A DNA stretch of 64,000 nucleotides from Stenotrophomonas maltophilia R551-3 (GTDB lineage Bacteria > Pseudomonadota > Gammaproteobacteria > Xanthomonadales > Xanthomonadaceae), in contig NC_011071.1 of the NCBI RefSeq assembly GCF_000020665.1, forward strand, positions 3,338,501 to 3,402,500, given 5' to 3'. Positions 1-10,902 of the stretch are shown here, in pieces; positions within the stretch are counted from its first letter, which is position 1, and each line of letters starts with the position of its first letter. A program made the position numbers and the translations under genes. The notes below the pieces were generated by a model. It was not told where the DNA came from. It did not search any database and worked only from the letters and a program-made list of their open reading frames with translations.

Positions 1-1431
1 AAGCAGCTCGACGCCTGGCAGGGCTGGCACAGCACCACCAAGAGCATGCGCGGCGACTACCAGAAGTTTGTCGGCCTGGTGAACGAAGGTGCCAAGGGCA
101 TGGGCTTCACCGATGCCGGGCAGATGTGGCGCAGCGGCTACGACATGCCGCCGGAGCAGATCGGCCCGGAAACCGACCGCCTGTGGGAACAGGTCAAGCC
201 GATGTACGAGCAGCTGCACTGCTATGCACGCGGCAAGCTGGACAAAACCTACGGCAAGGACAAGGCCGAAGTGGGCAACGGCCTGATCGCCGCGCACCTG
301 CTGGGCAACATGTGGCAGCAGGACTGGTCGAACCTGTGGGACCAGCTGGAACCGTACCCGGGTGCCGGCAGCCTGGACATCACCGCTGCGCTTGAAAAGC
401 AGTACCAGACCAATCTGAGCGCGGCGCTGGCCAAGGCCGGCAAGGATGCCAACGTAGCGGCGCAGTACAAGGCGCAGCGCGAGGCCGAACTGCGCACCGC
501 CAAGCAGATGACCGAGCGCGCGCAGGACTTCTACGTGTCGCTGGGCATGCCATCGCTGCCGCAGTCCTACTGGGAAAAAACCCAGTTCATCAAGCCCGAT
601 GACCGCGACGTGGTCTGCCACGCCAGTGCCTGGGACATGAACATGGAAGGCGATGTGCGCACCAAGATGTGCATCAAGCCGAACGAAGAGAACTTCACCA
701 CCATCTACCACGAGCTGGGCCACATCTATTACGACCTGGCCTACAACCCGCTGCCGCCGCTGTTCCAGGGCGGTGCCAACGATGGCTTCCATGAAGCAAT
801 CGGTGACACCATCGTGCTGGCGATGACGCCCAAGTACCTCAGCTCGATCGGCCTGGTCGATGCGCCGACCGAAAGCCGCGAGGCGGTCATCAACAACCAG
901 ATGCGCATGGCGCTGTCGGGCGTGTCGTTCCTGCCGTTCGGGCTGATGATCGACCGCTGGCGCTGGGGCGTGTTCGATGGCTCCATCACCGCCGACAACT
1001 ACAACAAGGCGTGGTGGGACCTGAAGGCCAAGTACCAGGGCGTGGCCCCGGCAAGCACGCGAGGCGAGGAGTTCTTCGATCCAGGCGCGAAGTACCACGT
1101 GCCGGGCAACACCCCGTACACCCGCTACTTCCTGGCGCGCATCCTGCAGTTCCAGTTCTACAAGGGCCTGTGCGATGCCTCCGGCTACAAGGGCCCGTTG
1201 CATGAGTGCACCTTCTACGGCAACAAGGAAGCCGGCCAGAAGTACTGGGCGATGCTGAGCAAGGGTGCCAGCCAGCCGTGGCAGGCCACACTGAAGGAGC
1301 TGACCGGTACCGACAAGCTCGATGCCGGCCCGATGATCGAGTACTTCAGCCCGGTCAACGAATGGCTGAAACAGCAGAACGAAGGCCAGATGTGCGGCTG
1401 GCAGGCCAACGCGGCCCCGGCGGCGAAATGA
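1..1431 (+). CDS. M2 family zinc dipeptidyl carboxypeptidase (ACE-like), 3' part
   Basis: The reading frame is open from base 1 and the gene begins upstream of the window; 476 codons are visible. The family (peptidyl-dipeptidase A, ACE-like) removes C-terminal dipeptides from peptides and in bacteria is usually periplasmic or a lipoprotein. Seen directly: the zinc motif HELGH, followed about 27 residues later by the third-ligand segment HEAIGD, the spacing and sequence typical of M2 peptidases. The C-terminal half is intact and ends in Ala/Lys-rich residues. The N-terminus, including any signal peptide, is outside the window. A strong hairpin terminator follows directly. Family assignment is firm; the physiological substrate is not known from sequence. 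Confidence 0.93.
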   Translation, partial: KQLDAWQGWHSTTKSMRGDYQKFVGLVNEGAKGMGFTDAGQMWRSGYDMPPEQIGPETDRLWEQVKPMYEQLHCYARGKLDKTYGKDKAEVGNGLIAAHLLGNMWQQDWSNLWDQLEPYPGAGSLDITAALEKQYQTNLSAALAKAGKDANVAAQYKAQREAELRTAKQMTERAQDFYVSLGMPSLPQSYWEKTQFIKPDDRDVVCHASAWDMNMEGDVRTKMCIKPNEENFTTIYHELGHIYYDLAYNPLPPLFQGGANDGFHEAIGDTIVLAMTPKYLSSIGLVDAPTESREAVINNQMRMALSGVSFLPFGLMIDRWRWGVFDGSITADNYNKAWWDLKAKYQGVAPASTRGEEFFDPGAKYHVPGNTPYTRYFLARILQFQFYKGLCDASGYKGPLHECTFYGNKEAGQKYWAMLSKGASQPWQATLKELTGTDKLDAGPMIEYFSPVNEWLKQQNEGQMCGWQANAAPAAK

Positions 1432-1466
1432 AAAAAGGGGCGGATCCGCGAGGATCCGCCCCTTTC
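1432..1466 (+). terminator. Rho-independent terminator of the M2 peptidase gene
   Basis: A perfect 11-bp stem (GGGGCGGATCC, 1437-1447, with its complement at 1452-1462) has a four-base GCGA loop. It is preceded by a run of A and followed by CTTTC-like T-rich sequence, immediately after the stop codon. Confidence 0.85.
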
Positions 1467-1468
1467 TG

Positions 1469-1539
1469 GTAGTGCCGGCCGCTGACCGGCAATCGCGCGA
1501 TGAAGACCCAACGGGCAGCCGGCCAGCGGCCGGCTCTAC
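1469..1539. repeat. Inverted pair of SMAG (GTAG) palindromic repeats
   Basis: Two REP-like palindromes face each other: GTAG followed by a TGCCGGCC/GGCCGGCA-type stem at 1469-1491, and its mirror ending in CTAC at 1517-1539. SMAG elements are known in S. maltophilia as 22-25 bp palindromes with GTAG at one end. Such inverted pairs can fold into one long hairpin in RNA and often sit between convergent genes, as here. Confidence 0.85.
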
Positions 1540-1550
1540 CGAAATGCCTG

Positions 1551-1943
1551 TCAGCTGTTCTTCTTCGCGGCCATCGCGGCGGCCAGCTCGGCCTTGAATT
1601 CCTCGAAGGACTGGCCCTTCTCCTTCGCTTCGGCCTGCGCAGCATCACGCAGTGCATCCGAGTACACCAGGCGCACCGGCGTGCCGTTGCGTTCGTGCAG
1701 TTCACCGGCCTGCATGATCAGGGCCAGCACCTGGGCAGCACTCTCGCTCTGGCCGGCGATGCGGCCATCCATGCCCAGCACCCATTCGCCGTCACGGCGC
1801 ACGACACCGGCCAGCAGGGTGCGCTGCGCATCGCGCAGTTCGGCATGCGGCTCCACCGGCGAGGCCTGCGCGGCTGCCTTGTTGGCGGCCTGCTTTTCCT
1901 GGCGACGGCGCTGGTCGCGGCGGATCTTGGAGCTGGTGGACAT
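1551..1943 (-). CDS. Conserved hypothetical protein, charged, coiled-coil-like N-terminus
   Basis: This is a 130-residue soluble protein with no signal peptide or membrane segment. The N-terminal 30 residues are very basic and rich in Arg, Lys, Gln and Ala, with the look of a short charged helix. The middle carries a compact region with GEWVLGMDGRI, and the C-terminus is an acidic/Lys-Ala helix ending in AAKKNS. I chose the ATG at 1943 because it begins at MSTSSKIRR; the upstream extension reads into low-complexity sequence with no ribosome site. I do not recognise a named domain, and no function is proposed. It stands alone between convergent repeats and the siderophore-interacting protein gene. 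Confidence 0.7.
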   Translation of the reverse strand: MSTSSKIRRDQRRRQEKQAANKAAAQASPVEPHAELRDAQRTLLAGVVRRDGEWVLGMDGRIAGQSESAAQVLALIMQAGELHERNGTPVRLVYSDALRDAAQAEAKEKGQSFEEFKAELAAAMAAKKNS

Positions 1944-2012
1944 GGTGCGGTACCGCTGCGAGGGGGGCGCAAGGATAACGCACCCCGCCCGCAGCACCGC
2001 TTCACGCCCCGC

Positions 2013-2909
2013 TCAGTCCAGCACTTTTCCGTGCCGCCAGTAGCCCATGAAGGTGATGGCGCGGCGGTCCAGTCCGCAGTCACGCACCAGATGGCGGCGG
2101 ATCGCCATCACCGCACCCGCCTCGCCGGCCACCCAGGCATACAGCGGTCCGGCCACGCTGGCATCGGCCTGCTCCCAGAGGATCTGCGCATCGACGTCGA
2201 TCTCGTCCAAAGCATCACCATCGGCCACGCTCGAGGTCGCTGCCAGCCGTTCCTGGACCGCCTGCAACAGCGGCTGGCCATAGGCGGCCTGCCCACGCGG
2301 CAACCACACCAGCTCGGCCGTGCCCGGCGCTTTCAACGGCACCGCATCGCCGGCCTGGGCCACTTCCAGCAATGCCAGCGTGCGCGGCGGATCAGGCATG
2401 GCCGCCAGTTCTTCGAGAATGCCCGCCACCGCAGGCAACGCCGTTTCATCGGCCACCAGCAGTACCTGACCGACACTGGCCGGTGGCTTCCATTCCCAAC
2501 CTTCACTGCTGTCGGCACAGTCGGCATCGGGGGCCAGCAGCACGACGCGGTCGCCCGGCCGTGCATGCATGGCCCAGCGCGAAGCGGGTCCGGTCACGCC
2601 GTGGATGACGAAATCGACGTCGACCTCGCCCTGCTCGGCGCGCAGCTGGCGGATGGTGTAGGTGCGCATCGGCGGCCGCAGCTCATCAGGCAGGGCCCGG
2701 TAGCGCGGATACCAGTCCTCGCCGCTGGGCACCTGTGGCACCTCCTGGCCGGGCAAGGGGAAGAACACCTTGATCCGCTGGTCCGGGCCTTCGGTCTTCA
2801 TCCGCGCCACGTCGGCACCGGTGAACACCATGCGGTCCAGGGAAGGGGAAAGAACGCGGCGCTCCTTCAGCGCCACCTCGAACAGGCGGTAGGTCTGCTG
2901 CGCAGCCAT
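2013..2909 (-). CDS. Siderophore-interacting protein (FAD/NAD(P)H ferric-siderophore reductase family)
   Basis: This 298-residue protein has the layout of the SIP (ViuB/YqjH-like) family. An N-terminal FAD-binding beta-barrel carries the flavin motif MRTYTIR near residue 90, and a C-terminal NAD(P)H-binding half contains a GEAGAVMAIRRHL helix near residue 260. The family reduces ferric siderophores in the cytoplasm to release iron. The start at 2909 is supported by a GAGGT ribosome site upstream and by the typical N-terminal segment with RVLSPSLDRMVF. There is no Fur-box-like sequence that I can see in the short upstream region, and no siderophore transport or synthesis genes are adjacent. 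The next gene upstream (an MFS exporter) is on the same strand about 140 bases away. Confidence 0.88.
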   Translation of the reverse strand: MAAQQTYRLFEVALKERRVLSPSLDRMVFTGADVARMKTEGPDQRIKVFFPLPGQEVPQVPSGEDWYPRYRALPDELRPPMRTYTIRQLRAEQGEVDVDFVIHGVTGPASRWAMHARPGDRVVLLAPDADCADSSEGWEWKPPASVGQVLLVADETALPAVAGILEELAAMPDPPRTLALLEVAQAGDAVPLKAPGTAELVWLPRGQAAYGQPLLQAVQERLAATSSVADGDALDEIDVDAQILWEQADASVAGPLYAWVAGEAGAVMAIRRHLVRDCGLDRRAITFMGYWRHGKVLD

Positions 2910-3051
2910 GGGGGTACCTCATGCGACGACATCGGATTGGCTGGCTGTCGTGCATCCACGCACCGGCTGGCTGGAATGCCCAGCCTAATCCGGTTGTCCG
3001 CGGCTGCAAGGATGTGCCGGCATCCCCGTCCGCCCTACCCCTGCGCGCTGC

Positions 3052-4278
3052 TCAATGGCCCGTGCAGGCTGCCTGCGCCGCGCGCTCGCGCTGGTGTTCC
3101 CAGTACCAGAACACGAAGCCGGCGCCGAAGAACGCGGCCTGGCCCAGTGCCAGGTGCAGCGGGCTGGCACTGAGCAGCGGCGACACCACGCCGGCCACCA
3201 CGGTGCTGATCATCAGCTGCACGAAGGCCTGCAGCGAGGACGCCAGGCCACGCTGGTGCGGATACATGTCCAGCACCGCCAGCGCCAGGATCGGGAAGAT
3301 CAGCGCCATGCCCATGCCGCCCAGGAAGATCGGCATCACCGCCCACGGCAGTGCGAACTGTGGCGCCAGGCCGACGTAGCCGATGTTCAGCAGCACCGAC
3401 AACGCACACAGGCCGAAACCGATGGCGACCTGTCGCGTGGGGCTGCTGTGCCCGGCCATGCGCCCGGACAGGAACGAGCCGGTGGTCATGCCGCCGATGG
3501 TGGGAATGAACAGCCAGGCGAAACCGCCCTCGCCCAGGTGCAGGTGCTGCATCACGAACACCGGCGCCGAGGAGATGTACAGGAACACGCCACCGAAGCC
3601 GATGCTGCCGGCCAACGCCAGGCGCAGGAAACGCGGATTGAAGCCGATGCGAACGTAGTCGCGCAGCAGCACGCGCGGTGACAACGGCACGCGCGCCTCG
3701 ACCGGATGGGTTTCCGGCAGGTAGCGTGCAGTGGCCGCCAGCAGCACCAGCGCGAACACCACCAGGAACCAGAAGATCAACGGCCAGCCAGCGCCGCTGA
3801 GCAGGATCCAGCCACCGATGATCGGGGCGATCGCCGGGGCGATGCCGAACAGCATCGACACCTGGCTCATCAGCCGCTGTGCGTCATGGCCGTGGTACAG
3901 GTCGCGGATCACCGCTCGGCCGACGATCATGCCGACACCTGCCGACAAGCCCTGCAGTGCGCGGAAGCCCAGCAGCGTGGTCAGGTCAGTGGACAGCGCA
4001 CAGCCGACTGAGGCGCCGACGAATATCACCAGGCCGCCGAGGATCACCCGCTTGCGGCCCCAGGCGTCGGACAGCGGTCCATGGGCCAGGCTCATCAGGC
4101 CGTAGAACAGCAGGTACACGCTGATGGTCTGCTGCACCGCCACTTCGTCCACCGCCAGGCGCTGGGCCAGCTGCGGGAACGCCGGGAAGATGGTGTCGAT
4201 CGAGAACGGACCGAACATGGCCAGGCCAGCAAGCAGCAGGGCCATGCGGCGGGTGGAAGGAGCAACAGCGGCGGTCAT
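3052..4278 (-). CDS. MFS multidrug exporter, Bcr/CflA (DHA1) family
   Basis: This 408-residue inner-membrane protein has about 12 predicted membrane segments. After the short N-terminus MTAAVAPSTRRM, the first helix (residues about 12-32) leads into the typical Bcr/CflA segment with FSIDTIFPAFPQL. The MFS motif A (GPLSDAWGRKRVILGG) lies between helices 2 and 3, and the drug/H+ antiporter motif C region (GIAPAIAPIIGGWIL) is in helix 5. Known members expel bicyclomycin, chloramphenicol, sulfonamides or small peptides; the substrate here cannot be told. The ATG at 4278 was chosen because longer frames add a non-hydrophobic, unrelated N-terminus. The gene is divergent from the riboswitch-controlled gcvP. 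Confidence 0.9.
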   Translation of the reverse strand: MTAAVAPSTRRMALLLAGLAMFGPFSIDTIFPAFPQLAQRLAVDEVAVQQTISVYLLFYGLMSLAHGPLSDAWGRKRVILGGLVIFVGASVGCALSTDLTTLLGFRALQGLSAGVGMIVGRAVIRDLYHGHDAQRLMSQVSMLFGIAPAIAPIIGGWILLSGAGWPLIFWFLVVFALVLLAATARYLPETHPVEARVPLSPRVLLRDYVRIGFNPRFLRLALAGSIGFGGVFLYISSAPVFVMQHLHLGEGGFAWLFIPTIGGMTTGSFLSGRMAGHSSPTRQVAIGFGLCALSVLLNIGYVGLAPQFALPWAVMPIFLGGMGMALIFPILALAVLDMYPHQRGLASSLQAFVQLMISTVVAGVVSPLLSASPLHLALGQAAFFGAGFVFWYWEHQRERAAQAACTGH

Positions 4279-4489
4279 GGAGAGGCGTCCGGCAGGGCCA
4301 TGCGCGGCACGCACGGCGGGCGCCAGTCCCCTGAAACAGGGACAGCGCCAGATGAATTCGGGTATCCGCTCATCATAGGTGGGGATTGCGCCCCGCGCCA
4401 TGCACGGATGCACAAAACGCACGGCCGGGCCATCGGCCATTCAGGCGCAGCGGCGCCCCCCGGGAGCGGCCGGCCGGCGCGCAACGGGC

Positions 4490-4495
4490 TATAAT
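4490..4495 (+). promoter_or_regulatory. -10 promoter element of the gcvP riboswitch transcript
   Basis: A perfect TATAAT sits in an otherwise extremely GC-rich stretch. It places transcription initiation within a few bases of the 5' end of the glycine riboswitch. No convincing -35 hexamer is visible at the expected spacing. Confidence 0.6.
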
Positions 4496-4503
4496 CGGCG
4501 GGC

Positions 4504-4672
4504 AACACGGTGGGAGAAGCGGAACACCGCTGCCGAAGGCGCAACGCCCGTAATCGCTCAGGCCCGATACCACCCGTAACAGAACTCTGGAGAGACCGGT
4601 TCAATCCGGCGCCGAAGGGGCAAGAAGCTGCGGTCCGCCGCGCTTTCAAACTCTCAGGCAAAAGGACAGAGG
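4504..4672 (+). promoter_or_regulatory. Tandem (two-aptamer) glycine riboswitch upstream of gcvP
   Basis: Two glycine-aptamer cores are visible. The first has GCCGAAGG at 4532-4539 and CTCAGG at 4557-4562. The second has GCCGAAGGGGCAA at 4611-4623, CTCTCAGGCAAAAGGACAG from 4651, and an outer helix pairing CTCTG (4585-4589) with CAGAG (4667-4671). The linker between aptamers is short, as in known tandem glycine riboswitches. The riboswitch lies about 70 bases before the gcvP start codon, so glycine is expected to turn on the cleavage enzyme. A CCGCC/GGCGG hairpin at 4686-4699 follows without a U-run, so the switch may act on translation or by another fold rather than by a classical terminator; that is inference. 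Confidence 0.93.
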
Positions 4673-4741
4673 GGCGCCCCGCAGACCGCCGACCGGCGGC
4701 TTGTGCCCGTGCGTGTGCCCTTTCCTGACGGATCCTTCGCC

Positions 4742-7609
<2,868 letters not shown>

Positions 7610-7632
7610 GCCATCGCGGCATCGGAAATGAG

Positions 7633-7664
7633 AACGGCCCGCGCAAGCGGGCCGTTTTTGTTTT
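7633..7664 (+). terminator. Rho-independent terminator of gcvP
   Basis: A perfect 10-bp stem (AACGGCCCGC at 7633-7642, complement 7647-7656) with a GCAA tetraloop is followed by TTTGTTTT. Confidence 0.93.
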
Positions 7665-7667
7665 CCG

Positions 7668-7690
7668 GTAGCGCCGGGCCATGCCCGGCG
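7668..7690. repeat. SMAG element (GTAGCGCCGGGC subfamily)
   Basis: GTAG is followed by the palindrome CGCCGGGC-CAT-GCCCGGCG, between the gcvP terminator and the convergent VOC gene. The same subfamily recurs at 8197, 19590, 49522 and 62171. Confidence 0.85.
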
Positions 7691-7709
7691 AGCGCAGCGA
7701 CAGAACGCA

Positions 7710-8120
7710 TCACGGATCCGGCATCTGCCCCAGGCTCAGCTGCCACGACACGCCGAAGCGGTCCTGCACCCAGCCGTAGCGGTTGCTGAAATCGTAGTCA
7801 CCCACCGGCATCAGCCAGTGGCCCCCCTCGCCCAGCACCCGCGCGGCACGCTCGAACTGCTCGGCGCCGGAACACTCCACGAACAGCGAGATCGACGGCG
7901 AGAATGTGAAATCGTGCACATCCAGGCTGTCAAAGCACAGGTAATGGGTGCCGCCGAGCAGGAAGATGGCCTGGCGCACCTGCCCGGGCACGCCGGCGCC
8001 GGCTCCCTCGGGGTGCCGTTGCAGGGCCAGCAGGCGGAAGTCGGCAAAGGCTTCGGCGTACAGGGCCAGGGCGGGCTCGGCCTGGCCGGTGAACATCAGG
8101 AAGGGGCGACTGCGCAACAT
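7710..8120 (-). CDS. VOC superfamily protein, PhnB/YjdN-like
   Basis: This 136-residue cytoplasmic protein of the vicinal-oxygen-chelate fold resembles PhnB/YjdN-type proteins (3-demethylubiquinone-9 methyltransferase-like annotation in databases, without proven activity). Visible features are the opening segment with FLMFTGQAEPALALYAEAF, the internal SISLFVECSGAEQFERA, and the closing motif YGWVQDRFGVSWQL that is typical of this group. The ATG at 8120 has an AGGAG ribosome site seven bases upstream, which decides the start against an upstream in-frame candidate. It is a lone gene flanked by two SMAG elements. Metal dependence and substrate are unknown. Confidence 0.85.
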   Translation of the reverse strand: MLRSRPFLMFTGQAEPALALYAEAFADFRLLALQRHPEGAGAGVPGQVRQAIFLLGGTHYLCFDSLDVHDFTFSPSISLFVECSGAEQFERAARVLGEGGHWLMPVGDYDFSNRYGWVQDRFGVSWQLSLGQMPDP

Positions 8121-8196
8121 GCGGTACTCCTGGTCGACGGGCCGCTGACGGCCCATAGGGTCAGGATGGCATGCCGCATGTGCGCAGGGTGTATCG

Positions 8197-8219
8197 GTAG
8201 CGCCGGGCCATGCCCGGCG
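8197..8219. repeat. SMAG element (GTAGCGCCGGGC subfamily)
   Basis: The GTAG-headed palindrome is identical in its core to the one at 7668-7690. The two copies bracket the VOC gene in direct orientation. Confidence 0.85.
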
Positions 8220-8226
8220 ACATCAA

Positions 8227-9594
8227 TCACGCCTCGCGCATGCGCCGTGCGATGGCGCTGCTGGCGGCGATCGTGGCAGTCAGCGCCACCATCGACAGGA
8301 ACTGCAGGCGGGTGTGCGATTCGCTCAGCAGCAGGCCGAAGATCAGTGCCAGGATCGCCAGCGCACAGACGGTCAGCCACGGGAATCCGGCCATGCGGAA
8401 CGGCAGGCGGGTACCCAGTCGGTCGGCACGGCGGCGCAGCACCAGCTGCGAAACCAGCGACAGCGTCCACACCAGCAGACAGGTGGAACCGACGATGTTC
8501 AGCAGCACCGGCAGCACCCGATCCGGGAACAGCAGTTCCATCACCGTGGCGGCAAAGCCGAACAGCACGCTGGCCAGCACGGCGATCACCGGTACCTGGC
8601 GCGGGTCGGTCCAGCCCAACACGGCCGGGGCTTCGCGGCGCTGCGCCAGCGAGTACATCATGCGCGAGGCGCCGTAGAGGTTGGCATTGAGCGCCGACAA
8701 CAGCGCGATCACCGCGATCAGGGTGATGGCCGTACCCGCGCCCGGAATGCGGGCGATATCCAGCACCGCAGCGAACGGCGACTTCAGCGCCTCGCTGGTC
8801 CACGGCACCACGGCGATGATCACGCTCAGCGAGCCGATGTAGAACACCAGGATGCGCCAGGCCACGGTACGAATGGCACGGGCAATGCTGCGCTCCGGAT
8901 CTTCGGTCTCGGCCGCCGCAACGGCCACGATCTCGGTGCCACCGAAGGCAAAAACGACAACCAGCAACGCCGCACCGATCCCGGCCAGGCCCTTCGGGGC
9001 GAAGCCACCGTGTTCGGTGAAGTTGCTCAGGCCCGGCGAGGTCACCTGCGGCAGCCAGCCCATCAGCAGCGCCACGCCGATGGCGATGAAGGCCAGGATC
9101 GCCGCCACCTTGAGGATGGCGAACCAGAATTCGAACTCGCCGAAGTTCTTCACTCCCAGCAGGTTGATCGCGGTGAAGAACAGCATGAAGGCCAACGCGG
9201 CCATCGGCACCGGTATCACCGGCCAGACCGAGGCCAGCAGCCCGGCCGCGCCGACGGCTTCGGCGGCGATCACGATCACCAGCTGCACCCACCACAGCCA
9301 GCCCACGGTAGCGCCGGCGGTAGCGCCCATGGCGTCGGCTGCATATACCGAGAACGCACCACTGGTTGGTTTGGCCGCCGCCATCTCGCCCAGTGCGTTC
9401 ATCACGATGATCACCAGAGCACCAGCGACCAGATACGACACCAGCACCGCCGGGCCGGCCGCCTGCACACCCACGCCCGAGCCGAGGAACAGGCCGGCGC
9501 CGATGGCGCTGCCCAGGCCCATCATGATCAGCTGGCGGGGCTTGAGCGAATGTCCGAGGCGGGACGGCGAAGCGGTCGGAATCGAGTTGGGCAT
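8227..9594 (-). CDS. Amino-acid permease (APC superfamily, AAT family)
   Basis: This 455-residue inner-membrane transporter has about 12 hydrophobic segments. The N-terminus (LKPRQLIMMGLGSAIGAGLF) is the signature of proton-coupled amino-acid permeases such as AnsP, GabP and ProY, with the conserved unwound helix-1 motif GSAIGAGLFLGSG. Helix 3 carries ALGEMAA, and the conserved acidic helix 6 region is present as FAFGGTEIVAVAAAETEDP. The ATG at 9594 was chosen because upstream codons encode a basic non-membrane leader absent from the family. No strong ribosome site is visible. The PAS-AraC regulator gene lies 82 bases upstream on the same strand, so they may form a regulatory pair. The transported amino acid cannot be told from sequence. 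Confidence 0.9.
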   Translation of the reverse strand: MPNSIPTASPSRLGHSLKPRQLIMMGLGSAIGAGLFLGSGVGVQAAGPAVLVSYLVAGALVIIVMNALGEMAAAKPTSGAFSVYAADAMGATAGATVGWLWWVQLVIVIAAEAVGAAGLLASVWPVIPVPMAALAFMLFFTAINLLGVKNFGEFEFWFAILKVAAILAFIAIGVALLMGWLPQVTSPGLSNFTEHGGFAPKGLAGIGAALLVVVFAFGGTEIVAVAAAETEDPERSIARAIRTVAWRILVFYIGSLSVIIAVVPWTSEALKSPFAAVLDIARIPGAGTAITLIAVIALLSALNANLYGASRMMYSLAQRREAPAVLGWTDPRQVPVIAVLASVLFGFAATVMELLFPDRVLPVLLNIVGSTCLLVWTLSLVSQLVLRRRADRLGTRLPFRMAGFPWLTVCALAILALIFGLLLSESHTRLQFLSMVALTATIAASSAIARRMREA

Positions 9595-9676
9595 CGGCAG
9601 GGCTGGCGGCGGGCTACAGGGGCGACACCTTACCCTGTCCCATGCCCGCGGGGATAGGCACAGCGCAGCAGGCGGC

Positions 9677-10399
9677 TCAGGCCAGCGCCGGCTCGCCGAC
9701 ACTGCCACCAATGCGGGCGCGGTAGGCGCGCGGCGAGAAACCGGTTTCAGCCTTGAACTTGCGGGTGAAGGCACTCTGGTCGCTGAAACCGCAGGCCTGG
9801 CCGATGCAGGCGATGCTGTCGTCGCCGTGCAGCAGGTGCATGGCCATCTGGATCCGCAGCCGGGTCAGCACCTGCTGCGGGGTCATCTGGAACACCTTGC
9901 GGAAGCTGCGCTCCAACTTGGACAGCGAGAAACCGGTGATGTCCAGCAGGGTCTGCATGCGCACGTTTTCGGCGTAGTGCGCGTTGAGATGGGCCAGCGC
10001 CAGCCGCAGCTGCTCGTACTGCGTGCCCAGGCTGTCCTTCTGGCCAAGGTCGCGGGAAATGCCGATCAGGCCCTCGATCGCCCCATCGACCACCAGCGGC
10101 CGTTTGCAGGTCAGGCACCAGCCCGGTTCGCGGTTGGCGAACAGGTGCAGCTCCATCAGGTTCTCGATCACCTCGCCGGACAGCACGCGGGCGTCCTGAT
10201 CGACATAGTCCGCGCTGAGGCCGGTCGGGTAGATCTCAGCCGCGGTGCGCCCGATCACGTCCTTGCGCGCGCGCAGGCCCAGCCGCCGCAGCATGGTCTG
10301 GTTGACGTGGGTGTAACGCCCCTGCCGGTCCTTGATGAAGAACAGCACATCCGGGATGGCGTCGAACAGGGCTTCGATGTCGGCGGGCTCGACTCGCAT
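9677..10399 (-). CDS. PAS-domain AraC-family transcriptional regulator
   Basis: This 240-residue protein has an N-terminal PAS domain (residues about 5-120, with IPDVLFFIKDRQGRYTHVN and a later EPGWCLTCKRPLVVDG strand) joined to a C-terminal AraC/XylS double helix-turn-helix (residues about 135-232). The latter shows LSKLERSFRKVFQMTPQQ and the family signature ACGFSDQSAFTRKFK. PAS domains bind small ligands or cofactors, so the protein probably senses a metabolite or redox signal; this is inference. The ATG at 10399 starts the PAS domain directly; longer frames add Pro/Ser-rich sequence that looks non-coding. The amino-acid permease gene follows on the same strand and is the obvious candidate target. 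Confidence 0.88.
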   Translation of the reverse strand: MRVEPADIEALFDAIPDVLFFIKDRQGRYTHVNQTMLRRLGLRARKDVIGRTAAEIYPTGLSADYVDQDARVLSGEVIENLMELHLFANREPGWCLTCKRPLVVDGAIEGLIGISRDLGQKDSLGTQYEQLRLALAHLNAHYAENVRMQTLLDITGFSLSKLERSFRKVFQMTPQQVLTRLRIQMAMHLLHGDDSIACIGQACGFSDQSAFTRKFKAETGFSPRAYRARIGGSVGEPALA

Positions 10400-10506
10400 G
10401 CGGCAAGCATAGCCGAGGCACCTTGCCGGTGCGATCACCCTTGCGGGACTTGCGCTTAACGCCGCCAGGCCCACCGTGAGAACCCGCCCCCACCGGAGAA
10501 CCGGCC

Positions 10507-10893
10507 ATGCCCCGCGGTGACAAGTCCGCCTATACCGAAAAGCAGAAGCGCCAGGCCGAGCACATCGAGGACAGCGAGCGCGAGCGCGGTGCCAGCGAAA
10601 GCACCGCCGAGCGCATCGCGTGGGCCACGGTGAACAAGCAGGATGGCGGTGGCAAGCGCAGCGGCAGTGGGCGCAAGGCGGCGAAGAAGGCACCGGCGAA
10701 AAGGGCCGCCAGCAAGACCGCTGCAAAGAAAACAACGGCGAAGAAGGCAACAAAGAGGACGGTGGCCAAGAAGGCCAGCACTCCTGCCTCGCGTAGTGCT
10801 GCCGCGAAGAAGGCAGCGAAGACCCGTGCGGCAAAGAAGACCGTGCGCAAGGTGGCGGCGAAGAAAGCAGCACGTACCCGCGCGCGCGGCTGA
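10507..10893 (+). CDS. Small basic protein with Lys/Ala-rich histone-like tail
   Basis: This 128-residue protein has an N-terminal region of about 50 residues (YTEKQKRQAEHIEDSERERG, then AERIAWATVNKQ) that matches small proteins often labelled plasmid-stabilisation-like in Xanthomonads. It is joined to a tail of about 75 residues made almost wholly of Lys, Ala, Thr and Arg with repeated AKKA/AAKK units. The tail resembles the C-terminus of histone H1-like bacterial proteins and is likely to bind DNA or RNA nonspecifically. A GGAGAA ribosome site precedes the ATG. Despite the database-style label there is no partner toxin or plasmid gene nearby, and a nucleoid-associated role is only an inference. 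Confidence 0.8.
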   Translation: MPRGDKSAYTEKQKRQAEHIEDSERERGASESTAERIAWATVNKQDGGGKRSGSGRKAAKKAPAKRAASKTAAKKTTAKKATKRTVAKKASTPASRSAAAKKAAKTRAAKKTVRKVAAKKAARTRARG

Positions 10894-10902
10894 GCCCGTC
10901 GA

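Noticed and set aside
10507..10893. Plasmid-borne stabilisation gene or partner toxin-antitoxin
   Set aside because: No partner gene, no plasmid or mobile gene in the neighbourhood; label in relatives is annotation inheritance.
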